The notes under the pieces were generated by a model that worked only from the letters and a program-made list of their open reading frames with translations, did not search any database and was not told where the DNA came from. Below are positions 19,395 to 27,400 of a stretch of DNA of 64,000 nucleotides, piece by piece; the first letter of the stretch is position 1, and each line of letters starts with the position of its first letter. The translations under genes were made by a program, and so were the position numbers. The stretch lies in assembly GCF_035325945.1 (NCBI RefSeq), contig NZ_DAOKYX010000007.1, positions 1 to 64,000 of the forward strand, in the 5' to 3' direction. This DNA is from Parvibaculum sp035325945 (GTDB lineage: Bacteria; Pseudomonadota; Alphaproteobacteria; Parvibaculales; Parvibaculaceae).

Positions 19395-20872
19395 GCCTTC
19401 TCCGCGATACGCTGGTTTGTGTTTTCCTCAGTGCCGGTCTTTTCCGTCAGAAAGCGGTTGACCAGCCGGTCCGCCCGCGCCCGCTCTGCCAGCATATGCG
19501 CCAGTTGCTGGTTGCGCGCGCCGGAGGCGAGATAGAAGCGCTCATATTGCTCGTTGCGGCTGGCGAGCGCGCTGCCGGCAAAATCCCATGCGAGGCGGAA
19601 GATGCGGCTGCGCGCCTCGGCGCTCACATTGCCCGCGCCATGCATGAACTGATCGATGAGCGGGCGCAGCTCGGGGTCTGCAAGCTGTGCCTGTGTCGGC
19701 GCGGCGAGCAGATTATGAGAACCCAGGAGGCGGATGATCTCGTTCACGCGCGGAAACCATGTCGGCAATGTCGCGCGGAGGGCGACGAGCGGCGCGCCTT
19801 GCGGGAACCAGACGCCGTTTCCGAATTCATGCGCGTTTGCTTCTGCTGTCTGAATGCAGGCGCGGGCGAACTCGCAAAACGTCCACATTTCGCCGAGCAT
19901 CTGCATGGCGGGCGGTTGCAAGCCGTTTATGGCCTCCGACATGCGCGTGGCCACACCCCAGGCGAATTCGAGCTTGGTCTGTGCCCGGATCATGGTCTGT
20001 TGCATGATGTTCGGGAACCAGCCCGTCGTCATGACCTGATTGTAGACAGGCAGGTTGCAGTTGATATGCAAGCGATCCCAGGGCACTTCCACATCGTCGA
20101 AGATGACGAAGGCATCCTGCTCGTCGAAGCGCGCTGAAAGCGGATGGTCGTGGATGTTGCGCGTTCCGGCGCAACTGTCACGGCAGATAAACTTCAGACC
20201 CGGCGCCGACATCGGAATGCAGAAGGCAAGCGCATAGGCATCGGCGCCTTCGGGCAAGGGCGCGGCCGGATAGACGGCAAGCTCGTCGGCAAATGGCGCG
20301 AGAGTTGCCAGAATGCGCGCGCCGCGCACGATGATGCCATGCTCCGTCTCGCCGACCTTGTGCAGCGCGACGGTGTTTCCCGGCCGGGGCGCATCGCCCT
20401 GCGCCTTGTCGATGGTCGGCTGAATGATCGTATGGGTCAGTGCAATGTCGTTGCGGCGGAGGAACTTCTGATAATTGACGAGGTTCTCCGCCCCTTCCTC
20501 GTTGCCATTGGCGCCCCACTCGTCGGCGCGACCGGCAAAGCCGGCATAGGTCACATTCATGTAGTCGGGCGAGCGGCCCATCACGCCGACGGTATATTCG
20601 GCGATCCGTTCGAGCCCCTTGTGGCGGCGAAGGATATCGTCCTTCGAGCGCGGGATCATGTGGCTGACATTGATCGGCTCGCCCGTTTCGGGATCGGGCA
20701 TCAGGCAATCATCGGCAAACTCGTGCTGGAGATCGAAAATCTTCGCGAGGCCCTCCGCCGCGCCTGCGAAGGCCGGGTGGCTCGTCACATCTTCAACCTT
20801 GTCCGAGCCTACCCAGATGTTGCGCGCGCCTTTCAGGCCACGCAAAAACTGCTCTGCCGTGCGAGCTGGCAT
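19391..20872 (-). CDS. HpaB-family flavin-dependent aromatic hydroxylase, copy 2
   Basis: This 493-aa homologue of the oxygenase at 14389-15837 shares the same blocks (HPAFAGAAEGLAKIFDLQ, PDPETGEPINVSHMIPR, EYTVGVMGRSPDYMNVT, ARFDEQDAFVIFDDVEVP, GSHNLLAAPT) but differs along its whole length, so it is a distinct enzyme rather than a recent duplicate. The start at 20872 is set by a GGGAGGG seven bases upstream; the open frame extends further to 20977 without support. It is the first gene of the minus-strand hpaB2-hpaE-hpaG run and is divergent from the TetR gene. Having two such oxygenases suggests two substrates or two successive ring hydroxylations. Confidence 0.86.
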   Translation of the reverse strand: MPARTAEQFLRGLKGARNIWVGSDKVEDVTSHPAFAGAAEGLAKIFDLQHEFADDCLMPDPETGEPINVSHMIPRSKDDILRRHKGLERIAEYTVGVMGRSPDYMNVTYAGFAGRADEWGANGNEEGAENLVNYQKFLRRNDIALTHTIIQPTIDKAQGDAPRPGNTVALHKVGETEHGIIVRGARILATLAPFADELAVYPAAPLPEGADAYALAFCIPMSAPGLKFICRDSCAGTRNIHDHPLSARFDEQDAFVIFDDVEVPWDRLHINCNLPVYNQVMTTGWFPNIMQQTMIRAQTKLEFAWGVATRMSEAINGLQPPAMQMLGEMWTFCEFARACIQTAEANAHEFGNGVWFPQGAPLVALRATLPTWFPRVNEIIRLLGSHNLLAAPTQAQLADPELRPLIDQFMHGAGNVSAEARSRIFRLAWDFAGSALASRNEQYERFYLASGARNQQLAHMLAERARADRLVNRFLTEKTGTEENTNQRIAEKA

Positions 20873-20968
20873 ATGAGATCCCTCCCGTGATCTGGCCCGA
20901 TGGTCCGGGCTTCTTCCGTCCCGATGCCTCCCCCGGCATCTGGCGCGATTATGACCGAGCGCCAATAA

Positions 20969-20980
20969 TGACTGCACTCA
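20969..20980. promoter_or_regulatory. Putative TetR operator 2 (TGA-N6-TCA)
   Basis: TGACTGCACTCA sits in the 259-bp divergent interval between oxygenase copy 2 and the TetR gene, 96 bp from the former start and 151 bp from the latter. Flanks CCAATAA and GTTTATA resemble those of the site at 13191. It is placed to control both operons, including TetR autoregulation. Confidence 0.5.
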
Positions 20981-21131
20981 GTTTATATTCCGGCGGAAAC
21001 CTGTCAAGCGAAGCCGCATGAGGCTCCGGACGTTCGTTTTGCCTGCGGTCGGAACCGGATTGACAATGCCTTCCCAAACGACATGTTCTGTCTTCAGCCT
21101 GATCGGGACAAGAATGGAGAGGTAACGGGCG

Positions 21132-21784
21132 GTGACGGAACAGCGGAAAAGGAAGCCAGCGGCGGCACGCTCCCAGGCAGGCCGCGAGTCCGCGCCCATG
21201 GGCCGGCGCGAACGCAACAAGCTGGAGAAGCTGAGACGGATCACCTCCGCCGCGAAGGAGCTGTTCGCCACCAAGGGCTTCGCCCAGACGACCACGCAGG
21301 AGATCGCCGAACGCGCCGACATCGGCACCGGCACGCTCTTTCTCTATGCGAAGTCGAAGGAAGACCTTCTCATCATGGTCTTCAAGGACGAGATGATCGA
21401 GACCTCGCAGGCGGCATTCCGGAAGATTTCCTCGACGCCATCGCTGATAGACCAGCTCATGGAGGTCTTTGGCTCCATGATCGCCTACCACAATCGCGAT
21501 GTCGGCCTTGCCAAGGTGCTGATCAAGGAGATCACAATTCTGGCGAGCCCCGAGCGGCGCAACGATCTGCGCGAGTTGATGAAGATCGTTTATGACGGCA
21601 TCGGCGACCTCATCGTCTCCGGCCAGAAGGCGGGCAAGATACGCGCGAGTGTCGATCCTCAGACCGCCGCCGAGAACCTTTTCGGCATCTATTACATCAA
21701 CCTGATCGGCTGGCTCGGCGGCATGGCCACAAAGAGGCAGTTCCTCTCCCGCCTGCGTCCCATGCTCACCCTCGCCATCGAGGG
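21132..21784 (+). CDS. TetR/AcrR family transcriptional regulator (3' end in assembly gap)
   Basis: About 217 residues are visible before the N run. The N-terminal helix-turn-helix reads ITSAAKELFATKGFAQTTTQEIAERADIGTGTLFLYAKSKEDL spread over about residues 34-78 and is a classic TetR DNA-binding domain; the rest is a helical ligand and dimerisation domain. The GTG start at 21132 has GGAGAGG upstream. The stop lies within or just after the 100-N gap and cannot be placed. It is divergent from the hpaB2 operon and upstream of hpaI, so it is the obvious repressor for the cluster, with an aromatic intermediate or CoA ester as possible inducer (inference). Confidence 0.88.
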
Positions 21785-21884
21785 NNNNNNNNNNNNNNNN
21801 NNNNNNNNNNNNNNNNNNNNNNNNNNNNNNNNNNNNNNNNNNNNNNNNNNNNNNNNNNNNNNNNNNNNNNNNNNNNNNNNNNNN
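21785..21884. other. Assembly gap (100 N)
   Basis: A placeholder of exactly 100 N hides the 3' end of the TetR gene. True length is unknown, so additional small genes could be missing between TetR and hpaI. Confidence 0.99.
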
Positions 21885-21929
21885 CAAGGCGTAGCGCGGC
21901 CCGCGCATATTGTTGACTTTCATCAATTC

Positions 21930-21941
21930 TGATGACACTCA
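21930..21941. promoter_or_regulatory. Putative TetR operator 3 (TGA-N6-TCA)
   Basis: TGATGACACTCA followed by TTTATAC lies 55 bp before the hpaI ATG. It shares TGA-N6-TCA and the trailing A/T-rich TTTATA with the sites at 13191 and 20969. It is less symmetric than site 1. Confidence 0.4.
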
Positions 21942-21996
21942 TTTATACGCATGAAGCCGCGCCGAATGATGCGCACCCGCCATAAGGGAGTTGTCG

Positions 21997-22755
21997 ATGA
22001 GCGTTTCCCTGAAATCCCGTTGGGCTTCGGGCGAGGTTACGCTCGGCGCGTGGTGCATGATCCCCGAGGCTCTGAGCGCCGAGGCGCTCGCCCGGAACGG
22101 GTTCGACTGGGTTCTCGTCGATATGCAGCATGGCTGCATGGATTACGAGACGGCGCTCGCCATGATCCGCGCGATTGATCTGACGCCCGCCATCCCCATC
22201 GTCCGTGTTCCCTGGAACGATCCCGGCATCATCGGCCGCGTGCTCGACGCAGGCGCTCTCGGCGTCGTCATTCCCATGATCCAGACGGCCGAGGATGCGC
22301 GCAGGGCCGTCGAGGCGTGCCTCTACCCGCCGGCCGGCCGTCGCAGTTTCGGTCCCGTTCGCGTCGGAATGCGGGACGGCCCCCGCTACTTCGCCGAAGC
22401 CAATGGCCGCGTGGCCGTCATCCCCATGATCGAGACGGCGGAGGCGCTGGCTTCCGTCGAGGAGATCGCGAGCGTGCCCGGCGTAGACGCGCTTTTCGTC
22501 GGCCCCTTCGATCTTTCCGTCGCGCTCGGGTTGCCGCCCGGCGACAATGACGGGCAACCCGCCTTCGACGAGGCAATCGCAAGAGTTTCGGCCGCCGCCC
22601 GGAACGCAGGCGTCGCCACGGCCGTCCTTTCGAACGCCAGGATCGCGCCGCTGCGCATCTCCCAGGGCTTTCAGATGATCTCCGTGACCACGGACATTGC
22701 AGCCTTGACCGCCGCCACGCGCGCCGATCTCGACGCGGTTCGTATCAAAAAATAG
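21997..22755 (+). CDS. hpaI: HpcH/HpaI family class II aldolase
   Basis: This 252-aa protein is the pyruvate-dependent aldolase that splits 4-hydroxy-2-oxoheptane-1,7-dioate to pyruvate and succinic semialdehyde, or a close relative acting on another 4-hydroxy-2-oxo acid. Catalytic blocks match HpaI: VDMQHGCMD (general-base His), IVRVPWND (Arg region), IPMIETAEAL (metal Glu) and VGPFDLSVALG (metal Asp), with AGRRSFGPVR. The ATG at 21997 with AAGGGAG upstream is preferred to the TTG two codons earlier. hpaH follows after 8 bases, so the two last pathway steps are co-transcribed. Confidence 0.9.
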   Translation: MSVSLKSRWASGEVTLGAWCMIPEALSAEALARNGFDWVLVDMQHGCMDYETALAMIRAIDLTPAIPIVRVPWNDPGIIGRVLDAGALGVVIPMIQTAEDARRAVEACLYPPAGRRSFGPVRVGMRDGPRYFAEANGRVAVIPMIETAEALASVEEIASVPGVDALFVGPFDLSVALGLPPGDNDGQPAFDEAIARVSAAARNAGVATAVLSNARIAPLRISQGFQMISVTTDIAALTAATRADLDAVRIKK

Positions 22756-22763
22756 GGTGGCTC

Positions 22764-23555
22764 ATGCTCGGACAATCAATCCGCACAAAGATCGTTGACG
22801 ATCTTCTCGGCGCCTATGAGAGCCGGAAGCCCATCGCGTTACCGACCGCGACCTATCCCGGCATGGACATCGAGGATGCGTACCGCATTCAGGAAGAATT
22901 CGTGCGCCGCAGGCTCGCCGCCGGCCGCCGCATCAAGGGCTACAAGGTCGGCCTGACATCGAAGCCCATGCAGGAAATGGCCGGTTCGAGCGAACCTGAT
23001 TTCAGCGCCATCACCGACGATCTCTTCCTGCCGGAAGGCGACAGCTATCCGATGTCGCGTTTCTTCACGCCGATGATCGAGATCGAAATCGCCTTCGTGA
23101 TGAAACATGCCCTCAAGGGACCGGGCGTTCTTCCGGTCGATGTCATCCGCGCGACGGATTTCATACTTCCCGCCATCGAACTCGTGGATATGCGGGTCGC
23201 GCGCGCCCCCGGCCTCAACATTATCGACAGCGTCGCCGACCTCGCCTTTTGTGGCGCCGTCGTGCTCGGCGCCAATCCGAGGCCGCTCGATGCCATCGAC
23301 GTGCGGCGCGTGAACGGCTCGATCATCCGCAACGGCAAGACGGAACTGACGGGGGAGGCTTCGGCCGTCCTCGGCAATCCTGTCACGTCGGTCGCCTGGC
23401 TCGCAAACAAGCTCGGCGAGTTCGGCGTCACTTTCGAACCCGGCCATGTGATCCTGACGGGCTCGTTCGTGCGGGCGCTCCCCGTGCAGGCTGGAGACGA
23501 CATCGTCTGCCGCTTCGATCAGGGGCTTGGCGACGTCGAGGTGAGCTTCGTCTGA
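22764..23555 (+). CDS. hpaH: 2-oxo-hept-4-ene-1,7-dioate hydratase (HpaH-like)
   Basis: This 263-aa enzyme of the hydratase/decarboxylase family (MhpD/HpaH/XylJ, FAH-like fold) adds water to 2-oxohept-4-enedioate before the aldolase step. Family marks include KGYKVGLTSKPMQEM, the metal-binding EIEIAF, LPAIELVDMRV and the C-terminal PGHVILTGSFVRALPV. Length and order behind hpaI agree with HpaH. It could instead act on a C5 or C6 2-oxopent-4-enoate-type substrate, since the family is broad. It converges on the alpha/beta hydrolase gene after 37 bases. Confidence 0.88.
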   Translation: MLGQSIRTKIVDDLLGAYESRKPIALPTATYPGMDIEDAYRIQEEFVRRRLAAGRRIKGYKVGLTSKPMQEMAGSSEPDFSAITDDLFLPEGDSYPMSRFFTPMIEIEIAFVMKHALKGPGVLPVDVIRATDFILPAIELVDMRVARAPGLNIIDSVADLAFCGAVVLGANPRPLDAIDVRRVNGSIIRNGKTELTGEASAVLGNPVTSVAWLANKLGEFGVTFEPGHVILTGSFVRALPVQAGDDIVCRFDQGLGDVEVSFV

Positions 23556-23592
23556 CGCGCGGGAGGCGGGATGTTCCGCGCGACCCGCTCCT

Positions 23593-24726
23593 TCAGAGCT
23601 TCGTCTCTATCCAGTCAAGCATGAGCGCGGCGGCGTGGTCGCGATGCGCAGCGCTGTCCTCGAAGTAATGAGCGCCGGGAACGAATTCGATCCTCTTGTC
23701 GGCTGAAGCGACGGCATCGAAGATCGCTCGCGCATCGCTCGGGAAAACGCCCATATCGCCCATGCTCTGGACCACGAGCGCCGGAATCTCGAGCCTGGCG
23801 AGCTGCTCCGTTCCCTGACATTTCGATGTTTCGAGGCTCCACATGGAAAGCCAGGTGCGGATCGTATTAGCGCGCCCGATGACCAGCGGGTTGCGATTGG
23901 CGATGGTGGGCAGGCCGGCATAGCAGCCGGGGCATGGCCGGTCCGACGGGTCGAGTGTGGGGTCCATGAAACGCAGATCCGCCCAGACGCGGAAGAGCGG
24001 GAAGACGCGATCCGGAATGCCCGCCGCATTGAGGCGCTTCAGCTCCGCCTTGGCCCAGTCGGTGATGCGCTGATTGCGGGCGCGCTGCGCTGCCCGGTAG
24101 CGGCGGACGAATTCGGCCGAATAAGGCGGGCCGTTTTCCGGGTTGAAGGGATCGAGCGACGGGTCGGTCGCGGTCGGGTCGCTTTCATCGACGGCCGATG
24201 CGTCCATCCAGTCGGTCAGAACCTCGGGCCGTCCTTTATGTGCATTGAGCGAGATATAGAGATCGCCCTGCCCCAGATTTTCGAGCGCCCTTCGCGTCGG
24301 CTCATTGGCGCCTGCGACGAGCGTCGGCTGCGACGCTTCCGCCTGATAGGCGGCCATCAGCGATCCGCCGCCCGAATTGCCGAGCAGCACGACCATCTCG
24401 ACGCCCGCCTTCTCGCGGAGCCATCTGACGCCTTCCCCGATGTCGATCAGCGCATGCTCGAGGATGAACTGATCCTCGGCGCCGCGATAGCGCGTGTTCC
24501 AGCCGAGAAAGCCGATGCCCCGCGCGGCAAAGAGCGGGGCGAGGTAGTGCTCGCTGAAATCGACATTGTAATGCGTGGCGATGGCGGCGACGCGCGGCCG
24601 CTCGCCACGCCTCGTCCAGTAGAGGCCCTGGCAGGGATGCGTTCCATGCCGGGCGCGCGGCGCCGTCGGCGACGTCAGGCCGACGAAGCGGCACTCGATA
24701 TCCGAAAAGCTCTCCGACGCCGCCAT
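23593..24726 (-). CDS. Alpha/beta hydrolase
   Basis: This 377-aa serine hydrolase of the alpha/beta fold has a nucleophile elbow GNSGGGS (Ser118) after a strand MVVLL, and a late GAHYFED that supplies the probable catalytic His; PALVVQSMGDMGVFP contains a candidate acid. A long insertion of about 130 residues between elbow and C-terminal part forms a cap, including a CPGC pair. No signal peptide is seen. Its place at the edge of the aromatic cluster suggests ester or ring-fission-product hydrolysis, but that is inference; it is transcribed towards the cluster with a RidA gene upstream, 40 bases away. Confidence 0.8.
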   Translation of the reverse strand: MAASESFSDIECRFVGLTSPTAPRARHGTHPCQGLYWTRRGERPRVAAIATHYNVDFSEHYLAPLFAARGIGFLGWNTRYRGAEDQFILEHALIDIGEGVRWLREKAGVEMVVLLGNSGGGSLMAAYQAEASQPTLVAGANEPTRRALENLGQGDLYISLNAHKGRPEVLTDWMDASAVDESDPTATDPSLDPFNPENGPPYSAEFVRRYRAAQRARNQRITDWAKAELKRLNAAGIPDRVFPLFRVWADLRFMDPTLDPSDRPCPGCYAGLPTIANRNPLVIGRANTIRTWLSMWSLETSKCQGTEQLARLEIPALVVQSMGDMGVFPSDARAIFDAVASADKRIEFVPGAHYFEDSAAHRDHAAALMLDWIETKL

Positions 24727-24766
24727 GCCCCCCTCCCCAGATGGTCAGGGATGCGATTGTGGCCGA

Positions 24767-25114
24767 TCAGATTGCAGCCGTCACCTGCACTTCGGCTTTC
24801 CACTCCGGCTTCACCAGCGGCGACTGCACGCAGGCGCGGGCCGGCGGATTGGCCGGGTCGATCCAGGCGTCCCAGACCTCGTTGAAGGCGGCAAAGTCGT
24901 TCATGTCGGCAAGCCAGATCTGCACGAAGAGGAGCTTGGACTTGTCCGTCCCCGCCTCCGCGAGAAGGGCATCGATCTGTCCCAAAATCTGCTCCGCCTG
25001 CCCGCGAATGGGCTGCGAGGCGTCTTCCGCCACCTGTCCTGCGAGATAGACGCGATCGCCATGCACCACGGCTTCGCTCAGCCGCTTGCCGACGCCAATC
25101 CGCCTGATCGTCAT
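24767..25114 (-). CDS. RidA (YjgF/YER057c/UK114) family protein
   Basis: This 115-aa protein is a RidA-family trimer subunit; members hydrolyse reactive enamine/imine intermediates or act in catabolic operons on 2-aminomuconate-like products. Blocks VHGDRVYLAGQVA, LAEAGTDKSKLLFVQIWLADM and NPPARACVQSPLV fit the family, including the conserved Arg. The start at 25114 has GGGAGAAA upstream and gives the standard length; the longer frame from 25141 adds only a charged leader. It precedes the alpha/beta hydrolase in a probable two-gene operon. Confidence 0.88.
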   Translation of the reverse strand: MTIRRIGVGKRLSEAVVHGDRVYLAGQVAEDASQPIRGQAEQILGQIDALLAEAGTDKSKLLFVQIWLADMNDFAAFNEVWDAWIDPANPPARACVQSPLVKPEWKAEVQVTAAI

Positions 25115-25189
25115 CTTCCGTTTCTCCCTGTCCGGCTCCATGCCAAGAGGCGGATTTGATAGCAGCGCGGAACGGGCGCCCGCAAACGA

Positions 25190-25215
25190 AAAGGCGACCC
25201 CGAAGGATCGCCTTT
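25190..25215 (-). terminator. Probable intrinsic terminator of the HU gene
   Basis: AAAGGCGA at 25190-25197 pairs perfectly with TCGCCTTT at 25208-25215 (10-base loop). Read on the minus strand the hairpin continues into TTTTCGTTTG, and it lies 67 bases after the HU stop codon. Confidence 0.7.
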
Positions 25216-25281
25216 CGCGACAACAGACGAATGCTGCCGTGTCTCTTTACGCTCCGTACCAGCCGGATCGTGGAAGCGGGA

Positions 25282-25593
25282 TCAGATGGCTTCCTTGAGA
25301 TCCTTGGCAACGCGGAAGGCGACCTTCTTCGACGCCTTGATCTTGATCTGCTCACCGGTGGCCGGGTTGCGCCCCATGCGGGCAGCGCGCTTCTTGACCT
25401 GAAGGATGCCGAGACCCGTGAGACGGACCTTGTTGCCCTTCTTCAGGTTCTTCACGGTGATACCGACGAAGTCCTCGAACAAGGCAGCCGCCGCCTTCTT
25501 CGTGAGGCCGTGCTTCTCGGCGAGCTCCGCGATGATCTTCGACATCGGAATGGTGACTTGGGCTGCGGTTTTGGCTGCGGGTTTTGTGGCCAT
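25282..25593 (-). CDS. HU-family DNA-binding protein
   Basis: This 103-aa histone-like protein is slightly longer than the usual 90 aa, with a short Ala/Lys-rich N-terminal leader (MATKPAAKTAAQV) before the core. The core shows the dimerisation helices (MSKIIAELAEKHGLTKKAAAALFEDF) and the DNA-binding arm ending GRNPATGEQIKIKASKKVAFRV. It bends and compacts DNA as a dimer in the nucleoid. A good terminator follows at 25190-25215 and the gene is divergent from the metallo-hydrolase gene, so it is probably monocistronic. Confidence 0.95.
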   Translation of the reverse strand: MATKPAAKTAAQVTIPMSKIIAELAEKHGLTKKAAAALFEDFVGITVKNLKKGNKVRLTGLGILQVKKRAARMGRNPATGEQIKIKASKKVAFRVAKDLKEAI

Positions 25594-25812
25594 GATTCGT
25601 GATTCGTCCTTAGGTGGAACCTGACGTTATCTTTCACAAGTTTTGGAAAAACACCAAGAGTTTGCTGCGCCCCAAGGCTTATTTGGCCCGCCCTGTCGAT
25701 TTTATGCACAGATTTTCGACCGCATGAGACGAAAATGCCCGTCACCATTGGACATTCCGCCCCCTCGTCCCTACCTTTCACGGCATATCGAAACTCGTAA
25801 AGCGCCAGTCAC

Positions 25813-26463
25813 ATGAGCCTCAAAGCAGCGATTCTCCCGGTCACTCCCTTCCAGCAGAACTGCACGCTGCTCTGGAACGACGAGACAATGCGCGGCGCGG
25901 TCAGCGATCCGGGCGGCGATCTCGACCGGATCATGCAGGCGGTGGAGGAGCTGGGCGTGACGCTCGAAAAGATCCTCCTCACCCATGGCCATCTCGATCA
26001 CGCGGCCGCGGCGGGCGATCTCGCCAAGCGGCTCGGCATACCGATCGAAGGGCCGCACCGGGACGATCTCTTTCTCATCGAGGCGCTGCCCGAGCAGGCG
26101 CAGAAATACGGGTTTCCCTCCTGCGGCGCCTTCGTGCCCGACCGCTGGCTCGAGGATGGCGATACGGTCGAAGTGGCGGGGCTGACATTCCTCGTCCGCC
26201 ATTGCCCCGGCCACACGCCCGGCCATGTCGTCTTCTTCAATGAAGCGGCGCGGCTCGCCATTGTCGGCGACGTGCTGTTTCAGGGCTCGATCGGACGCAC
26301 GGATTTTCCGCGTGGAGATCATCAGGCGCTCATCTCGTCCATTCGCGGCAGGCTCTGGCCGCTTGGCGACGATGTGACCTTCGTGCCGGGCCACGGGCCG
26401 CTTTCGACATTCGGCGCCGAGCGGCGCGGCAATCCCTTTGTGGCGGACGAGCTTTTCGCCTGA
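25813..26463 (+). CDS. MBL-fold metallo-hydrolase (YcbL/glyoxalase II-like)
   Basis: This 216-aa metallo-beta-lactamase-fold protein has the zinc motif THGHLDH (H58, H60, D62, H63), then CPGHTPGH, IVGDVLF and VPGHGPLSTF, which supply the remaining ligands. It resembles the short YcbL group that hydrolyses thioesters such as S-lactoylglutathione, and lacks the long C-terminal glutathione-binding domain of full glyoxalase II. It is divergent from HU and followed by mazG after 23 bases. Substrate is not determined by the sequence. Confidence 0.88.
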   Translation: MSLKAAILPVTPFQQNCTLLWNDETMRGAVSDPGGDLDRIMQAVEELGVTLEKILLTHGHLDHAAAAGDLAKRLGIPIEGPHRDDLFLIEALPEQAQKYGFPSCGAFVPDRWLEDGDTVEVAGLTFLVRHCPGHTPGHVVFFNEAARLAIVGDVLFQGSIGRTDFPRGDHQALISSIRGRLWPLGDDVTFVPGHGPLSTFGAERRGNPFVADELFA

Positions 26464-26486
26464 GCACTGATCTTCGGGAGGCTCCA

Positions 26487-27305
26487 TTGAGCATGGGCGA
26501 ACTCGACCGGATCGAGGCGCTGCTTCGGATCATGGCGCGGCTGCGCGATCCCGATGGCGGATGCCCCTGGGATCTCGAACAGAATTTCTCGACCATCGCG
26601 CCCTACACCATCGAGGAAGCCTTCGAGGTGGCCGACGCCATAGAGCGCGGCGACATGGCCGATCTGCGCGAGGAGCTTGGCGACCTGCTGCTTCAGGTCG
26701 TCTTTCACGCCCAGATGGCGAGTGAAGCGGGCCTCTTCGGCTTTCCCGATGTCGTGCGCGCGATTTGCGAGAAGATGATCCGTCGTCACCCGCATGTCTT
26801 CGGCGATGAGGAATCGCGGTCTGCCGGCATGGTCAAGGGTCGCTGGGACGAGATCAAGGCCGAGGAGCGGGCCGCCAAGGGCAACGCCACCCAGATAAGC
26901 ATTCTCGACGATGTGCCGCTCGCGCTCCCAGCGCTTGCCCGCGCCGTGAAGCTGCAGGCGCGCGCTGCCCGCGTCGGCTTCGACTGGCCAAGTACGGCCG
27001 AGGTCATCGACAAGCTCAACGAGGAAATGCTCGAACTTTCCGAGGAACTGGTAAAGGGCGGCGAGCATGACCGGATCGAGGACGAGCTCGGCGATCTGCT
27101 TTTCGTCTATGCGAATCTCGCCCGCCACCTCAAGGTCGATCCGGAGGCGGCGCTGCGGCGCGCCAACGCCAAGTTCCGCCGCCGCTTTTCACGCATAGAA
27201 GAAAAACTCTCGGCCAGAGGCTCGACGCCCGAGCAATCGACATTGGAAGAGATGGACGCGCTCTGGAACGAGGCGAAGCGCGAGGAGCGCGGCGAGACGG
27301 GTTAG
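26487..27305 (+). CDS. mazG: Nucleoside triphosphate pyrophosphohydrolase MazG
   Basis: This 272-aa protein has two MazG domains and hydrolyses NTPs and dNTPs, including non-canonical ones, to NMP plus pyrophosphate. The N-terminal domain has LRDPDGGCPWDLEQ and the EE..E metal helix (TIEEAFEVADAIERGD ... LREELGDLLLQVVFHAQ); the second domain repeats it (KLNEEMLELSEELVKG ... IEDELGDLLFVYANLARH). Start may be TTG 26487, 6-7 bases after GGGAGG, or ATG 26493. It belongs to the conserved hfq-hflX-mazG neighbourhood, but here lies convergent to it. Confidence 0.93.
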   Translation: MSMGELDRIEALLRIMARLRDPDGGCPWDLEQNFSTIAPYTIEEAFEVADAIERGDMADLREELGDLLLQVVFHAQMASEAGLFGFPDVVRAICEKMIRRHPHVFGDEESRSAGMVKGRWDEIKAEERAAKGNATQISILDDVPLALPALARAVKLQARAARVGFDWPSTAEVIDKLNEEMLELSEELVKGGEHDRIEDELGDLLFVYANLARHLKVDPEAALRRANAKFRRRFSRIEEKLSARGSTPEQSTLEEMDALWNEAKREERGETG

Positions 27306-27355
27306 AGCCACCGCTTGATCGGCTCGAAACCAATATACCAGCTTCTTGATTTGTC

Positions 27356-27399
27356 GCGTTTCCGAACCGCCAAAGCGATTTCGCGCTTGATTGAAACGC
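27356..27399. repeat. Nested stem-loop between convergent genes
   Basis: GCGTTTC (27356-27362) pairs with GAAACGC (27393-27399), enclosing an inner AAGCG...CGCTT stem. It occupies the short interval between the mazG and IMPase-family stops and could be a bidirectional terminator or an intergenic repeat. No U-run follows on either strand. Confidence 0.35.
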
Positions 27400-27400
27400 T

